64,000 bases of DNA from Sinohyriopsis cumingii (Eukaryota > Mollusca > Bivalvia > Unionida > Unionidae): contig CM068824.1 in assembly GCA_028554795.2 (NCBI GenBank), positions 163,550,130-163,614,129 of the forward strand. The letters are read 5' to 3'. Below are positions 39,710 to 51,240 of the stretch, one piece after another. Position numbers and translations under genes: made by a program. Below the pieces are notes generated by a model, which worked only from the letters and a program-made list of their open reading frames with translations, was not told the DNA's origin and searched no databases. Numbering within the stretch: the first letter of the stretch is position 1; each line of letters opens with the position of its first letter.

Positions 39710-41152
39710 ATGATAAATAATAAAATGTTTGCGCGTACCGCTGATCCCGCGTTTGATATGGATGCCCCAGTGCGCAGGGATGATTCTGTCCGTGATTATC
39801 AATATTATTCTTATTATGCAGCGCAACCTGACCTACGATCGCGAATTGAACTTCAAGTCCAAGATACCAGTAAATACTTTCTGCCGTGTGAAGCGTTTAT
39901 CGAAATCGAGGGAGAACTCGTGACAAATGCCGCCGATAATGCACCATACGCAGATGACCATCGTGTTCGAGTTGGCTTCGTCAACAACGGTATCATGGCG
40001 TTATTTGAGAGCGCCAGATATCTTATTGACGGTAGAGAAATTGAATCAATAGAACGCGAGGTTGATGTTGCAACGACGATAATTGGGTTGGCGAGATACT
40101 CGGATGATTATACAAGATCGGCGGGCCCATCTATAATGTTCGCAAAGGACTCCACCGATAACGCTGACCATCTTCAGTACGTTAACGTGCTGGTGGAAAG
40201 AGATACCGCAACTGACCCACAGGCTGAAGCAGCCAATCCAGACCGCAGAGCAAGACCAGGCGCTAATTTCACTGTTATAAAAAGCACCAACAATGATTAC
40301 AATCTAGGATTCGCAACACGAGTAGGGATGTTGCAAGGACCACGCCGACAGTTTTCATGCGCGATTCCACTCCATCACATATTTGGATTCTGCAGAAATG
40401 TCAGGAAGGTTATCTATGGGGCTAAGCATACAATCGCGCTGACGCGAAGGGGCGATGATAACAATGCAATATGGCATGCTGCTGGCGTCGCTGCCGGTAA
40501 AGTCATTTTAACTAAAATGGCATTGTGGATGCCGGTGCTGACTCCATCAGTTACCACGGAAGCACGATTGTTAGCATTTATGGAACAGGGAGGGAAATCG
40601 TTGTTGAGTTGGCTAGCGGTAACAACTGATGCTAAAGAGGATAACGTCGCCGATACGTTTACATGGCACCTAGCATCAAAACAGGGTGTTTCAGCCCCGC
40701 GTCATATATTCATAGCGCTACAGAATAGGGAACGATTGGGTAGTCAAGAACGCAGCCATATGATATTTGATCAATTAGGAGTCAGGGATGTTTCGCTGAG
40801 AATAAACGGACAACAGGAACCATCCGAGGATATACAGCTTAATTACGGCGACAACCATATCGCACGTGTGTACCATCGATTGCTGTCGTATATGGGCCGT
40901 GATCAAAACGTCGACACTGGTTTGCAAATATCACAACTTGATTTTAAAAACCTGTATCCGATTTATTACTTTTCGCTGGAACATCTTGATTTAACGAGAC
41001 AGTCCGTCGTTGATATACACTTCCGAGCTCGTATAGCCCCGGGTGGTGTTAATTATAGAGCGGTTGCTGTCATTCTCAGCGATAAATCAATGCTGTTGGA
41101 AGGTGTTGGTGGACGAATGAGAATCGTTGATGCACCAGTGGAAAACATGTAA
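39710..41152 (+). CDS. second copy of major capsid protein
   Basis: 480 residues, same protein as at 30128-31570. The two-base difference near 40032 (GGGCGA to GGTAGA) keeps the arginine and glycine codons, so it is silent. Intact. Confidence 0.9.
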   Translation: MINNKMFARTADPAFDMDAPVRRDDSVRDYQYYSYYAAQPDLRSRIELQVQDTSKYFLPCEAFIEIEGELVTNAADNAPYADDHRVRVGFVNNGIMALFESARYLIDGREIESIEREVDVATTIIGLARYSDDYTRSAGPSIMFAKDSTDNADHLQYVNVLVERDTATDPQAEAANPDRRARPGANFTVIKSTNNDYNLGFATRVGMLQGPRRQFSCAIPLHHIFGFCRNVRKVIYGAKHTIALTRRGDDNNAIWHAAGVAAGKVILTKMALWMPVLTPSVTTEARLLAFMEQGGKSLLSWLAVTTDAKEDNVADTFTWHLASKQGVSAPRHIFIALQNRERLGSQERSHMIFDQLGVRDVSLRINGQQEPSEDIQLNYGDNHIARVYHRLLSYMGRDQNVDTGLQISQLDFKNLYPIYYFSLEHLDLTRQSVVDIHFRARIAPGGVNYRAVAVILSDKSMLLEGVGGRMRIVDAPVENM

Positions 41153-41181
41153 TTGAAAACATAAACGCGTTTACAATAAAA

Positions 41182-41657
41182 ATGTCGTATAGTGTTGTCG
41201 GTGTAGAGTTGACCGATGGTCAAGTCAAGAAATTACGATCAAAGTCGGCTAAACAATGCGGGACCACAATAACGCTGAAGCCGTCGCAGATGGCAGGTGG
41301 TAATCATAAGATATCGTTGACGGCGCGTCAAATAAAACATTTCAATGATGCGATGAAGAATAAAAAGGGGGTTCAAATAGATTTTTCCGCCGCAGCAATT
41401 AAAAACATGGAAAAGACCGGTGGGATATTTCCGCTGTTAGCTGCGATTCCAGCGTTGATTGCCGCGGCCGCACCAGCAGTGGCTAAGGCGGCGGCGTTGG
41501 GGCCGTTGGTACCGCGGCGGGAATGGCATTGAAGAAGGCAACCGGGAAAGGCTACAAAAAAAAACGACCCGTGGCCGGAAAGGGTCTAAGACTACCGGGG
41601 ACCCCGTATTCATGGTATTCGGGAAAGGGTCTAAGACTACCGGGAACCGTTTATTAA
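41182..41657 (+). CDS. second copy of pX-like protein, same frame break
   Basis: Same as 31600-32075, with the same G4 run and the same early stop (41532). The shared break means that it existed before the copies separated, or that both were polished from the same reads. Confidence 0.72.
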
Positions 41658-41668
41658 CGCAAGAGTCA

Positions 41669-42151
41669 ATGACTCCTGAGTCTATGACTCCAATGTCTAA
41701 TTTTGATTTAATAGACGCCGCAAACGCGCTAGCGATAAAAAACTTCAGAGGTGTTTTTATGAGGGATCAATTACCGGCGGTACCAAGGAATATTGAAACC
41801 GGCATAATTAACCTCGATGGGTCCTCCGGAGCGGGAACTCATTGGGTTGCATACGCGATTGATCCGCGTGCGATCGTCTATTTTGATTCATACGGGTTAG
41901 CCCCGCCGAAAGAGTTCATGCGGTATATCCGGGCGTGTTCAGCCCGGGCGTGTTCAGCCCGGGTTTTTTATTCCACGCTGCCAACACAGCGATTAAGTGA
42001 CCCGCCGATATGTGGCCGCGAGGTATTGAACGTACTCGCGGCGATTTCATCATCGCGAAAACCACCTCATGTGGTTGTAAACGAATACACTAGTGGGGTC
42101 GTAGAAGCTCAACGGATTTTAGAGAATAACATTTACAATAATAATGATTGA
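41669..42151 (+). CDS. second copy of adenain-like protease
   Basis: 160 residues, same as 32087-32569, including the ACSAR duplication and all four catalytic-site motifs. Intact. Confidence 0.88.
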   Translation: MTPESMTPMSNFDLIDAANALAIKNFRGVFMRDQLPAVPRNIETGIINLDGSSGAGTHWVAYAIDPRAIVYFDSYGLAPPKEFMRYIRACSARACSARVFYSTLPTQRLSDPPICGREVLNVLAAISSSRKPPHVVVNEYTSGVVEAQRILENNIYNNND

Positions 42152-43607
42152 TATCTGGGGGCGACCGGTTTCGGCGCTAAAAGAATCCACGGAAACGGTC
42201 GCCACCGATGACATAAAAAAACTAATTGAGGATGAAATCACTGATATGTTGAATCTAACAAGTATTGACCCGGGCGAAATAGTTGTATTTCAAGACCGCC
42301 AGGGTAAATTGAAATCCGGTAATGTGTCACTGAATGACGTTTTAATACGACAGCGTGATACCGCCGAGGACACTATCGCGCTGTATACCAGCGACGGACG
42401 ACTCAAACCGGGTGAATCCATCTTGACGATAAATGGAAAAATAAGTACACTTGGCGACAATTATATAACCATGTCAAATTCGTTAAAGGGTTTACGTGGT
42501 GAATTTAACTTTCATGGAGAACAGTTCAAGTCGATGATAACGCACGTCGGCGAAATGCGAGACATTGTTTATAGATTTTTTCGGGGATCCACGACGGCAG
42601 ACGAACCAAATCTTGTAAAAATAAAAAATGCTATTTCGGATTTTATGGAGATGTCGGCCAATTTATCCCCGTTGCGAAAAAATGTTAACAGGATCGATGA
42701 CAACTTTGATAAATTCTTTGGTAAAAAAAATACCAAGCCGGATGAGATTACAATAACTATAAATGATATCACTGCGTATGGACAGGAAATAAAAACAATC
42801 AAAACTGATGTTGCAACAAACAAAAGGAGTGTAGACGCGCATGAACAGGAAATAGAAATAATCGGCGCTAATGTTGCAACGATCATAAATAATGTAGACT
42901 CGCATGGACGGAAAATAGAAACAATTAAAACTGATGTTACAACGATCATAAATAATATGGACACGCATACACAGGAAATAGGAACAATCAAAACTGATAT
43001 TGAAGCGAACAAAAAAAATATAGACGCGTATTGGCGGGGAATAGGATTAATCAAAACTGATGTTGCAGCGAACAAAAAGGGTATAGACGTGCATACATAT
43101 GAAATAGGAACAATCAAACTTGATGTTGCAGCAAACAAAAAAAGTATGACCGAGAATACACGGGAAATAGAAACAATCAAAACTAATGTTGCAGCGAACA
43201 AGAATAATATAGACGCGCATTGGCAGGAAGTAGGAATAATCAGAACTGATGTTGAAGCGATTAAAGACGGGCTACCGAGAGTAGCAGAGCAATTCGAAAA
43301 AATAAAAACCCCTCATGAGAACATCATCAACACAGTATACACAATTCGGCATGGATCATTCGATTGGACTCCTACACAGAATACAGTAAATATTACCGCA
43401 ACTATTAAGGGTATTTATCGATTGACACTGGTTTCAATGATGCAGTTTAATATATTATCGTCGAGTTCATCCGGGTTTAACAATACAATATCAACAATTA
43501 TAGACAAGAACGCAACTGAACTGTTTACAATTTATGCCGTTGATAGAAATCTAGCCGGGGCAAACATTACATGGTATGTGGAATTTGTAGCGAATCTAAG
43601 TAATTAA
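42144..43607 (+). CDS. second copy of fibre-like coiled-coil protein
   Basis: 487 residues, translation identical to 32562-34025, including all eight 21-residue repeats. The lack of any change in repeat number between copies argues for very recent origin or assembly duplication. Confidence 0.75.
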   Translation: MIDIWGRPVSALKESTETVATDDIKKLIEDEITDMLNLTSIDPGEIVVFQDRQGKLKSGNVSLNDVLIRQRDTAEDTIALYTSDGRLKPGESILTINGKISTLGDNYITMSNSLKGLRGEFNFHGEQFKSMITHVGEMRDIVYRFFRGSTTADEPNLVKIKNAISDFMEMSANLSPLRKNVNRIDDNFDKFFGKKNTKPDEITITINDITAYGQEIKTIKTDVATNKRSVDAHEQEIEIIGANVATIINNVDSHGRKIETIKTDVTTIINNMDTHTQEIGTIKTDIEANKKNIDAYWRGIGLIKTDVAANKKGIDVHTYEIGTIKLDVAANKKSMTENTREIETIKTNVAANKNNIDAHWQEVGIIRTDVEAIKDGLPRVAEQFEKIKTPHENIINTVYTIRHGSFDWTPTQNTVNITATIKGIYRLTLVSMMQFNILSSSSSGFNNTISTIIDKNATELFTIYAVDRNLAGANITWYVEFVANLSN

Positions 43608-43632
43608 AAACACTAGCTCTTTTAAAATAAAA

Positions 43633-44154
43633 ATGACCACCAAGGAAATTGAATCAGAGGTATCACCGACGTCACATCAATATCGATTCGATACCGCAAA
43701 AGAATTTTCCGCGAACTTAAAAACGCTTTCCGAACAATACCGTGCAAAAATAAAAAAATACCGTCGTAAAATAACCACCATCGACGCGGTCGTGTACTCA
43801 GTGTCGGGCATAGTAGCTGGCGCCGGTGTTATTTTATCCACGGTAACTACGATAGCCCCGATCGCTGTTCCAATCGCTGTCTCCGCGATGACAACAATTA
43901 CTGGAGTCGCCAACGCAATCACTAGGAATATATCATCGTGTTTTCAGAAAAAACTCGACGAGTACACAGTAAAACATCATATAGTATCCGACGCGTACTC
44001 GAAATTATCCGGGTTGATCTCGTTATCGATTGATAATTTGTTCGTATCCGATGTTGAATTCTCCACGATGGTCCAGTTGTATAGCTCCGCGATGTCAAAA
44101 ATCGAGGATTTTCAACTGGAAGCCGGAACCACCTCAATGGGCTCTGGTTATTAA
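43633..44154 (+). CDS. second copy of two-span membrane protein
   Basis: 173 residues, identical to 34051-34572. Intact. Confidence 0.65.
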   Translation: MTTKEIESEVSPTSHQYRFDTAKEFSANLKTLSEQYRAKIKKYRRKITTIDAVVYSVSGIVAGAGVILSTVTTIAPIAVPIAVSAMTTITGVANAITRNISSCFQKKLDEYTVKHHIVSDAYSKLSGLISLSIDNLFVSDVEFSTMVQLYSSAMSKIEDFQLEAGTTSMGSGY

Positions 44155-44185
44155 TATTAAACACTAAAGACAACAAATAATAATA

Positions 44186-44695
44186 ATGTCGCTGAACCCC
44201 GAAGGGTTTCAATTACTTCAGCGGATCGCGGAGAACACCACTCCGGTACAAACAAATATGATATCAATAACGTCAACGAAACCCGAATTCAGTGTGAACT
44301 TCCCGTCGCCGGTTCCAGTGAAGGAAATAGCGCTGGCAAAATTGCGAGTATATCACAGTTGGCCTAATATTCGAGCGGACGCATTTAACGGACAACAACC
44401 TAATAACTCGCTGGTTTTTGCACGGACAAATAAACCCGATGGGACCCCAGACTGGGAGGAGGTTACAATACCAACTGGGTCATACCAAATAGAACAAATC
44501 AATAAAGAATTTCAACGCAGAATAAAATCGATCACAGGAAAAGAATCAAAAATCGCTATTACGGTTCATGAACCGACGTTATCGTCGACGATTGAAATAA
44601 GCACACCGGGGTATATGGTTGATATTTATAACAGTTCAATAAGAACCATACTAGGATGGCCTAAGGAAAACCCCGCGGACTTGCACACGAATTGA
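44186..44695 (+). pseudogene. second copy of penton-like protein, truncated at the gap
   Basis: Matches the first 169 codons of 34604-35917, then a 1-bp T insertion near 44692 creates a stop at 44693-44695. The contig ends 21 bp later. An error at a low-coverage contig end is the simplest explanation. Confidence 0.85.
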
Positions 44696-44716
44696 GAAAT
44701 CGTATCATGAAATTAT

Positions 44717-44816
44717 NNNNNNNNNNNNNNNNNNNNNNNNNNNNNNNNNNNNNNNNNNNNNNNNNNNNNNNNNNNNNNNNNNNNNNNNNNNNNNNNNNNN
44801 NNNNNNNNNNNNNNNN
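44717..44816. other. assembly gap of 100 N
   Basis: Exactly 100 N, the usual placeholder for a scaffold join of unknown length. Order and distance across it are not proven by the sequence. Confidence 0.99.
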
Positions 44817-45891
44817 TATATATATATGGGGGTGATGGATGATTTATATTGTCTTCAAATTTTAAACCATATGGGTAATAAAAAAAATGGAATTTCCTTT
44901 GTGTTTTTTTTGTGTGTGTATCCCAAGAAGAAGTTTCTGCTCCAGACAAAGTGGAGTGACCATCTTGGTCATTACTGAGGATATGATAATTGTTTGTGAC
45001 CCTCATTACAAGGACTTGGACACTTGATGAGTCCGATGATTAAAACATCAACACCCATATTCACAGACATAATTCCATAGCCATTGTAATATGATTGCAG
45101 CCCATTCTTAATCCCCATTTGTAATCAACTTCTCTTCCTCGATTGATGAGCTTAGAGACACTTTTTCAGATAACTTCATTTAAACAATTAATTGTCTCCC
45201 AGCAAGGAGAGATGAAGCTAAAATGCAGACTGGTTCACTAGTTGTATAGGTTATAGTTGAGCATGATAAATTGCTCTGTTCTTGATAGCCAGTAGAATGG
45301 AAGCCCTGATCAGGAAGCTGGTACACTGTCTCAACTAATATAAATAGGTATAGATAGATATCTTCAGATGTAGTTACATAGTTCACAAGAAGATCTAAAT
45401 TGATGCTTTTTGCAATAAATAGTAACAATTATTAGCATAGACAATGCACTGACCAATTGTTTATTTATGTGGATGTTATGTTCAATAAAAGGCCAGGGAA
45501 ATATATGCAGATACATATGGTAATAGAAAAATGTGCATGAGAATGGTTTATTGCAGGTTTTTAGAGAAGAGGGATCATTTAGACTGTGTCCCAGGTCATT
45601 TCTAAATATTATATTGGTCATTCCTGAGAATTAACTGGTGAATCATACTAGCTGACTGGTTTAGTGTGATGAAAAGGTAATTGGGATCAAAGGTTAAGGA
45701 GAGTCTGAGATCAGACACCCTATTTAGGACATTGACTGTTTGTCCTTTCCCATGCAGATCCAGGAACAACTTATTTGCCAGATGAAAGATTTTGATTGGA
45801 ATTTGCAAGACTGGAATTGGATTTATAAAGTATGCATATATTGTGAGCTAAATGGGGTAATTTCAGACAACTTAATTGTACAAGATATGTT
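44817..45891. other. AT-rich DNA, no gene seen
   Basis: Begins with a short TA microsatellite at the contig edge. No domain-bearing frame, RNA gene or tandem array seen. Confidence 0.5.
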
Positions 45892-46936
45892 GTTATGGCA
45901 TTTACATTATAATACCCCTTGTTTTGGCATTTACATTATAGTACCCCTTGTCATAGCATTTACATTATAATACTGTTTGTTATGGCATTTACATTATAAT
46001 ACTTTTTGTTATGGCATTTACATTATAATACTTTTTGTTATGGCATTTACATTATAATACCTTTTGTTATAGCATTTACATTATAGTACCCCTTGTTATG
46101 GCATTTACATTATAATACCCCTTGTTATGGCATTTACATTATAATACCTTTTGTTATGGCATTTACATTATAATACCTTTTGTTATGGCATTTACATTAT
46201 AATACCTTTTGTTATGGCATTTACATTATAATACCCCTTGTTATGGCATTTACATTATAATACCTTTTGTTATGGCATTTACATTATAATACCTTTTGTT
46301 ATGGCATTTACATTATAATACCTTTTGTTATGGCATTTACATTATAATACCCCTTGTTATGGCATTTACATTATAATACCTTTTGTTATGGCATTTACAT
46401 TATAATACCTTTTGTTATGGCATTTACATTATAGTACCCCATGTTATGGCATTTACTTTATAATACCTTTTGTTATGGCATTTACATTATAATACCTTTT
46501 GTTATGGCATTTACATTATAGTACCCCTTGTTATGGCATTTACTTTATAATACCTTTTGTTATGGCATTTACATTATAATACCTTTTGTTATGGCATTTA
46601 CATTGTAATACCTTTTGTTATGGCATTTACATTATAATACCTTTTGTTATGGCATTTACATTATAATACCTTTTGTTATGGCATTTACATTATAATACCC
46701 CTTGTTAAGGCATTTACATTATAATACCTTTTGTTATGGCATTTACATTATAATACCCCTTGTTAAGGCATTTACATTATAGTACCCCTTGTTATGGCAT
46801 TTACATTATAGTACCCCTTGTTATGGCATTTACATTATAATACCTTTTGTTGTGGCATTTACATTATAATGCCCCTTGTCAAGGCATTTACTTTATAATA
46901 CCTTTTGTTATGGCATTTGCTTTATAATACCTTTTG
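45892..46936. repeat. 29-bp minisatellite
   Basis: About 36 copies of TTATGGCATTTACATTATAA followed by TACCTTTTG, with a common variant TACCCCTTG. Homogeneous and AT-rich; stops in all frames. Confidence 0.94.
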
Positions 46937-47024
46937 TTAGAATGTTATTAGATCACAACAGTAAAGGTAGAACCATAACTTATTCAAATCCATGGAGAGC
47001 ATGATTCTGGGTTTAACCAAAGGC

Positions 47025-47325
47025 ACGTTTTGCACCATTGGCACAATAAAAACAGCCTCTGCACCATTGGCACAATAAAAACAGCCTCTGCACCATTGGC
47101 ACAATAAAAACAGCCTCTCCACCATTGGCACAATAAAAACAGCCTCTCCACCATTGGTACAGTAAAAACAGCATCTGCAGCATTGGCACAGTAAAAACAG
47201 CCTCTCCACCACTGGCACAACAAAAACAGCCTCTCCACCATTGGCACAATAAAAACAGCCTCTGCACCATTTGGCACAATAACAACAGCCTCTTCACCAT
47301 TGGCACAACAAAAACAGCAGCAGGC
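47025..47325. repeat. 29-bp minisatellite
   Basis: About 10 copies of GCCTCTGCACCATTGGCACA followed by ATAAAAACA. The complement lacks stops, giving three overlapping cysteine/valine-rich frames that are artefacts of the repeat. Confidence 0.92.
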
Positions 47326-48664
47326 CCCTTACAAAAACCAATGCACTTTGAATGTTCTTCCACTTAACTATTTTTTTCTGAACACGACATTTATGAGTAA
47401 TCAAATCAACAACATCAGTGGGATAAATACCATGCAATGAAAGTGTAGCAATGTGACATGAACTGTCTAGTTGTGACAGTTGCTTGCAAGTTATTGCATC
47501 ACTTTTTTTTACGTGCCAAGTGTTTGTAAAATCAGTAATCCCAAATAAAGAGAAGGCAAATGCTTAATGGAATTTGTTTATGGGGTGAAAGGAGCAAACT
47601 TAACTTGCAGTATGCCTGTAGATGATAATACTGGTGGAAAAACTTAATGGAGCATTTAGCGAGGCATCAGGCTGAATGTTGGTCCAAGCCTAGGAGATAT
47701 TCCAAAATGAGAACCTGCATGGATGCACAATCATTTCTCACATGCAGGGACTTTGTAATACTCGTACTAGTGACAAGTGTGACAAATTCATTGTGATGGC
47801 TTTGTAATGCTTCTACAAGTGACATGTTTGAAAAATTTGTCGTTATTTTATCATCTGAAACCTGTAGTTGAGAGATTTATTGCTAAAAAAAGCAACATAA
47901 ATTGTACTTCATTGTGTTGTCATCAGGAACGAGTTTCTCAATTTGGATTACAATACAGTTTTCATTCACTCTTACTCTGTGCACTAAGAATACAAAAGTG
48001 TTCCGATATCAGAGAAACAATTTATGTTTCAGTGAATTATGGATTAATTTATTATTGAATCTTATTGTAACCACTAGCTATGCTGTAAAGAAAAGTAATG
48101 GCCAGTGTCAAATCTTGTTAACATAATTTGAAATCTTGATGAACAAGGGTTCCATATGGCCTATTTCAAAGTCTGGATGGGCCAAGAGCTCCAAAATGGC
48201 TCCTTTGAAGGTCTTGATGGTCTAGGGGCTCCATATGGCCTATGTGGTGGAAGTCTAAAATGAACCCGTATAATTAATCAGGCATTTTTCATGCTTTATA
48301 CTTGTGAGTTTTTAAAAATGTAAATGAATTTGCTTTATGTAATGTATTTGATGTTGAAAGAATGTGATTTTTTAAATAGAATTACTGTATATGTTCTTAT
48401 AACATAACTAGATGCCCAAAACATTATTAGAGAAAGGCACATTAAAGGAGAAACATTTTAATGTATTTGCAAGTGCACTATGCTACATTAATGTTTTAAG
48501 GTGTAATCATAACAAGTAGTTCACACTAAATTTAGGAAATGGTTTTAACAGACAACACGGAAAAACAGTAACTGAGCTAAGATTTAATTAAATTACACAT
48601 AGTAAACACATATAATTGAAGTGTCATCTAATTCATGATATATAACAGAGTAAAATTAAATTCT
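47326..48664. other. AT-rich DNA, no gene seen
   Basis: Unique-looking sequence. A short GGCCTATTTCAAAG/GGCCTATG phrase recurs near 48157 and 48237, hinting at a decayed repeat like the one at 58990-60110. Nothing else recognised. Confidence 0.5.
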
Positions 48665-49450
48665 GATTATAGTCATGTTGATTTATTGTTTATTGAGTTG
48701 AAATGTAGTCATGTTGATTTATTGTTCATTGAGTTGAAATGTGATCATGTTGATTTATTGTTCATTGAGTTGAAATGTGGTCATGTTGATTTATTGGACA
48801 ATGAGTTGAAATGTCATGTTGATTTGTTGTTTTTTGAGTTGAAATGTAGTCATGTTGATTTATTGTTCATTGAATTGAAATGTGGTCATGTTGATTTATT
48901 GGACAATGAGTTGAAATATGGTCATGTTGATTTATTGAACAATGAGTTGAAATGTGGTCATGCTGATTTATTGGACAATGAGTTGAAATGTGGTCATGTT
49001 GATTTATTGGACAATGAGTTGAAATGTGGTCATGTTGATTTATTGGACAATGAATTGAAATGTGGTCATGTTGATTTATTGGACAATGAGTTGAAATGTG
49101 GTCATGTTGATTTATTGGACAATGAGTTGAAATGTGGTCATGATAATTTATTGTTCATTGAGTTGAAATGTGGTCATGTTGATTTATTGGGCAATGAGTT
49201 GAAATGTCATGTTGATTTATTGTTCAATGAATTGAAATGTTTTCATGCTGATTTATTGGACAATGAGTTGAAATATGGTCATGGTAATATATTGGACACT
49301 GATTTTATATTCATTCATGTGACAGTGAATGGAAATATTGTCATGTTGATTTTTGGACAATGAATTGAAACATAGTCATGTTGATTTTTGGACAGTGAAT
49401 TGATATATATTCATATTGGTTTATTGGACAGTGAAATGAAATAAAGTAAT
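48665..49450. repeat. 36-bp minisatellite
   Basis: About 20 copies of GGTCATGTTGATTTATTGGA followed by CAATGAGTTGAAATGT; variants TTCATTGAG and shorter units. Because 36 is a multiple of 3, a 242-codon frame with a 12-residue period (HVDLLDNELKCG) runs through it. Variants include in-phase and 3-bp-shortened units, but I see no non-repetitive coding partner. Confidence 0.92.
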
Positions 49451-50547
49451 GCTGATTTATCAGACAATGATTTGAAATAAGGTCAGTGTACTATAATTGA
49501 ATTTCATACTTTGTCTATATATTGTCCTATTGGTCAGTGACCAGGTATGAATCACCACTCGACCAGTCTTCCAGTATTCCAGAGATCCCCTTAAGATCAT
49601 TTCTTGTTGCTGCTGATAAATTGGAGTTACTGTTTAAGGGCACCGCCTGACTGAATAAGGCATGTTGATGTCAGGGTGATATCACCAGTATGCAAATCTT
49701 CTTGGGAATTTCTGAACTCTTTCAGAGAAATTAGAATGTCCAGTTCACTTTGACCTGTCATTTATCTCGCAATGTGCAGACATGATACACAGTAATTAGC
49801 AATACTGGCAAGTGGTGTAGCAGTGTGATGGCAGGCCATCACATTTTTCCCTGATTGACCACATCATGCACAAAAACGTTTGCTCATTTATTGGCTCAAT
49901 GTCCAGTTCCATTTAATCTGTAAGGTTTTGTCCTTTGTGTTAATTAAAACACACTGGCTGACATATACAGAAGAGTCAGTAGTTGAAAGGACCTGCTTAA
50001 GCTTTAGAGTTGATTTATTTCCCATTTGTTTTGGTTTTTCCCTTCATTTTATTGTTTTATATAAAATTTAAATTTGATTCACTTTGAAGCTTGTTTACCA
50101 TTGTCTAGATTATTAATGTTACGGTTTGCATAATGTTTTCCATTACTTTTATTACTAGAAGAGTTGTTAAGTGAAGAATCAAATACCATGGAATATGAAT
50201 TTAAAAAAAATAATACTATTTTAGTATTGGGGGACATGGTACGTCGTTTGGTAAATATCAGGTTCATAATCCAAGTGTCCCAGGTTTGAGATCTCTCTTG
50301 GTGGTCTCCCTGAGTCCTGAGCTCTAATATCCTTGGCATAACACAGCCAACAATAATACTACTGAATGGAACAGACAAAATACTCTGTATCCAAATTAAT
50401 CAGAATTGGGATTTTGACAATAAAATACTTATTGTAGTTGTATAATTTTAATATTATGTATACATTTTACATTTTCATTTGCCAGTGGGTTTTTGTTGTT
50501 GTTGTTGTTGTTGTTGTTATTCTGCATTTAATGCAATATTTCAGGAT
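49451..50547. other. AT-rich DNA with a GTT microsatellite
   Basis: No gene seen. (GTT)n at about 50493-50518. Confidence 0.5.
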
Positions 50548-50720
50548 AGTATAGGCGATACATTTTGGCCAGCATAACTGGTTGAGGAAGATACCAGGAA
50601 AACTTTTGGAAGAACCCTAGGCCCACAGGAAGCTACTGGCATGCTTTCTCACATAGCTGAACCCTAGACACTAACCCAAGTGGACAGAGGTGAGATGTCA
50701 GTGATTGGTAAAGATGAGCA
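50548..50720 (-). mobile_element. degenerate tRNA-derived SINE (minus)
   Basis: Diverged reverse copy of the SINE at 50755-50995: shared text GGAAGAACCCTAGGCCCA, AAGCTACTGGCATGCTTTCT and GGTGAGATGTCAGTGAT. The tRNA-like end is worn. It lies head to head with the younger copy. Confidence 0.7.
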
Positions 50721-50754
50721 CCTGAGATCATGTCTTTTTTGCACTGATCATATT

Positions 50755-50995
50755 GGGGGCCCCAAGTGGCCGAGTGGTCTAAAGCGCTCTTCGTTACGGA
50801 TCACTGCCATCTCACCTCTGTCTGCGGCGGTTCGAGTCTAAGATTCAGCCAATGTGGGCATGTGAGAAAGCTTGCCAGTAGCTTCTCGTGGGTCGGTGGT
50901 TCTTTCCGGGGTTTTCCGGGTTCTTCCTCCACCATTAATACTGGCCGCCATGTATAGCCTATCGTGCTAAAAAATGGCGTTAAACCCCACAACAA
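50755..50995 (+). mobile_element. tRNA-derived SINE with 13-bp target duplication
   Basis: About 241 bp. The tRNA-like head has an A box (TGGCCGAGTGGTCT, 50767-50780) and B box (GGTTCGAGTCT, 50829-50839), Leu/Ser-like. The body ends GGCGTTAAACCCCACAACAACA, a LINE-derived-type tail. Flanked by CACTGATCATATT (50742-50754 and 50996-51008). The boxes are intact, so RNA polymerase III transcription is possible. The tail form is one I associate with mollusc SINEs. Confidence 0.88.
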
Positions 50996-51008
50996 CACTG
51001 ATCATATT

Positions 51009-51240
51009 TAATCTTTTCCGTGCAATTCATTCCAAGCGTATCTGGACTTTTCCATACAAGTCATTCCAAGCATATCTGGTCTTTTCCATACAAGTCATTC
51101 CAAGCATATTTAGTATTTTCCATACAATTCATTCCAAGCATATCTAGTCTTTTCCATACAAGTCATTCCAAGCATATTTAGTCTTTTCCATACAAGTCAT
51201 TCCAAGCATATTTAGTCTTTTCCATACAAGTCATTCCAGG
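51009..51240. repeat. 34-bp minisatellite
   Basis: Six to seven copies of CTTTTCCATACAAGTCATTC followed by CAAGCATATTTAGT, starting directly at the SINE's right target duplication. Confidence 0.9.

Larger units (their letters stand above)
37862..44716 (+). mobile_element. partial second copy of the element's late block
   Basis: 6,855 bp matching 28280-35133 with a constant offset of 9582. I noticed only a handful of differences: GACGTT to GATGTT near 38003, GGGCGA to GGTAGA near 40032, and a 1-bp T insertion near 44692. The left edge joins the BIR relic in mid-gene, with no TIR and no target duplication; the right edge is the 100-N gap. It may be a second element truncated by rearrangement or an assembly duplication of the first. 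Confidence 0.9.

Noticed and set aside
48635..49363. 242-codon frame with HVDLLDNELKC repeats
   Set aside because: A 36-bp minisatellite with weak, AT-rich ends and no partner domain. It is the least implausible of the repeat frames, but nothing supports a gene.
50755..50850. Functional tRNA gene (Leu/Ser-like)
   Set aside because: Only the A and B boxes fit; the acceptor stem does not pair, and it continues into a SINE body with tail and target duplication.
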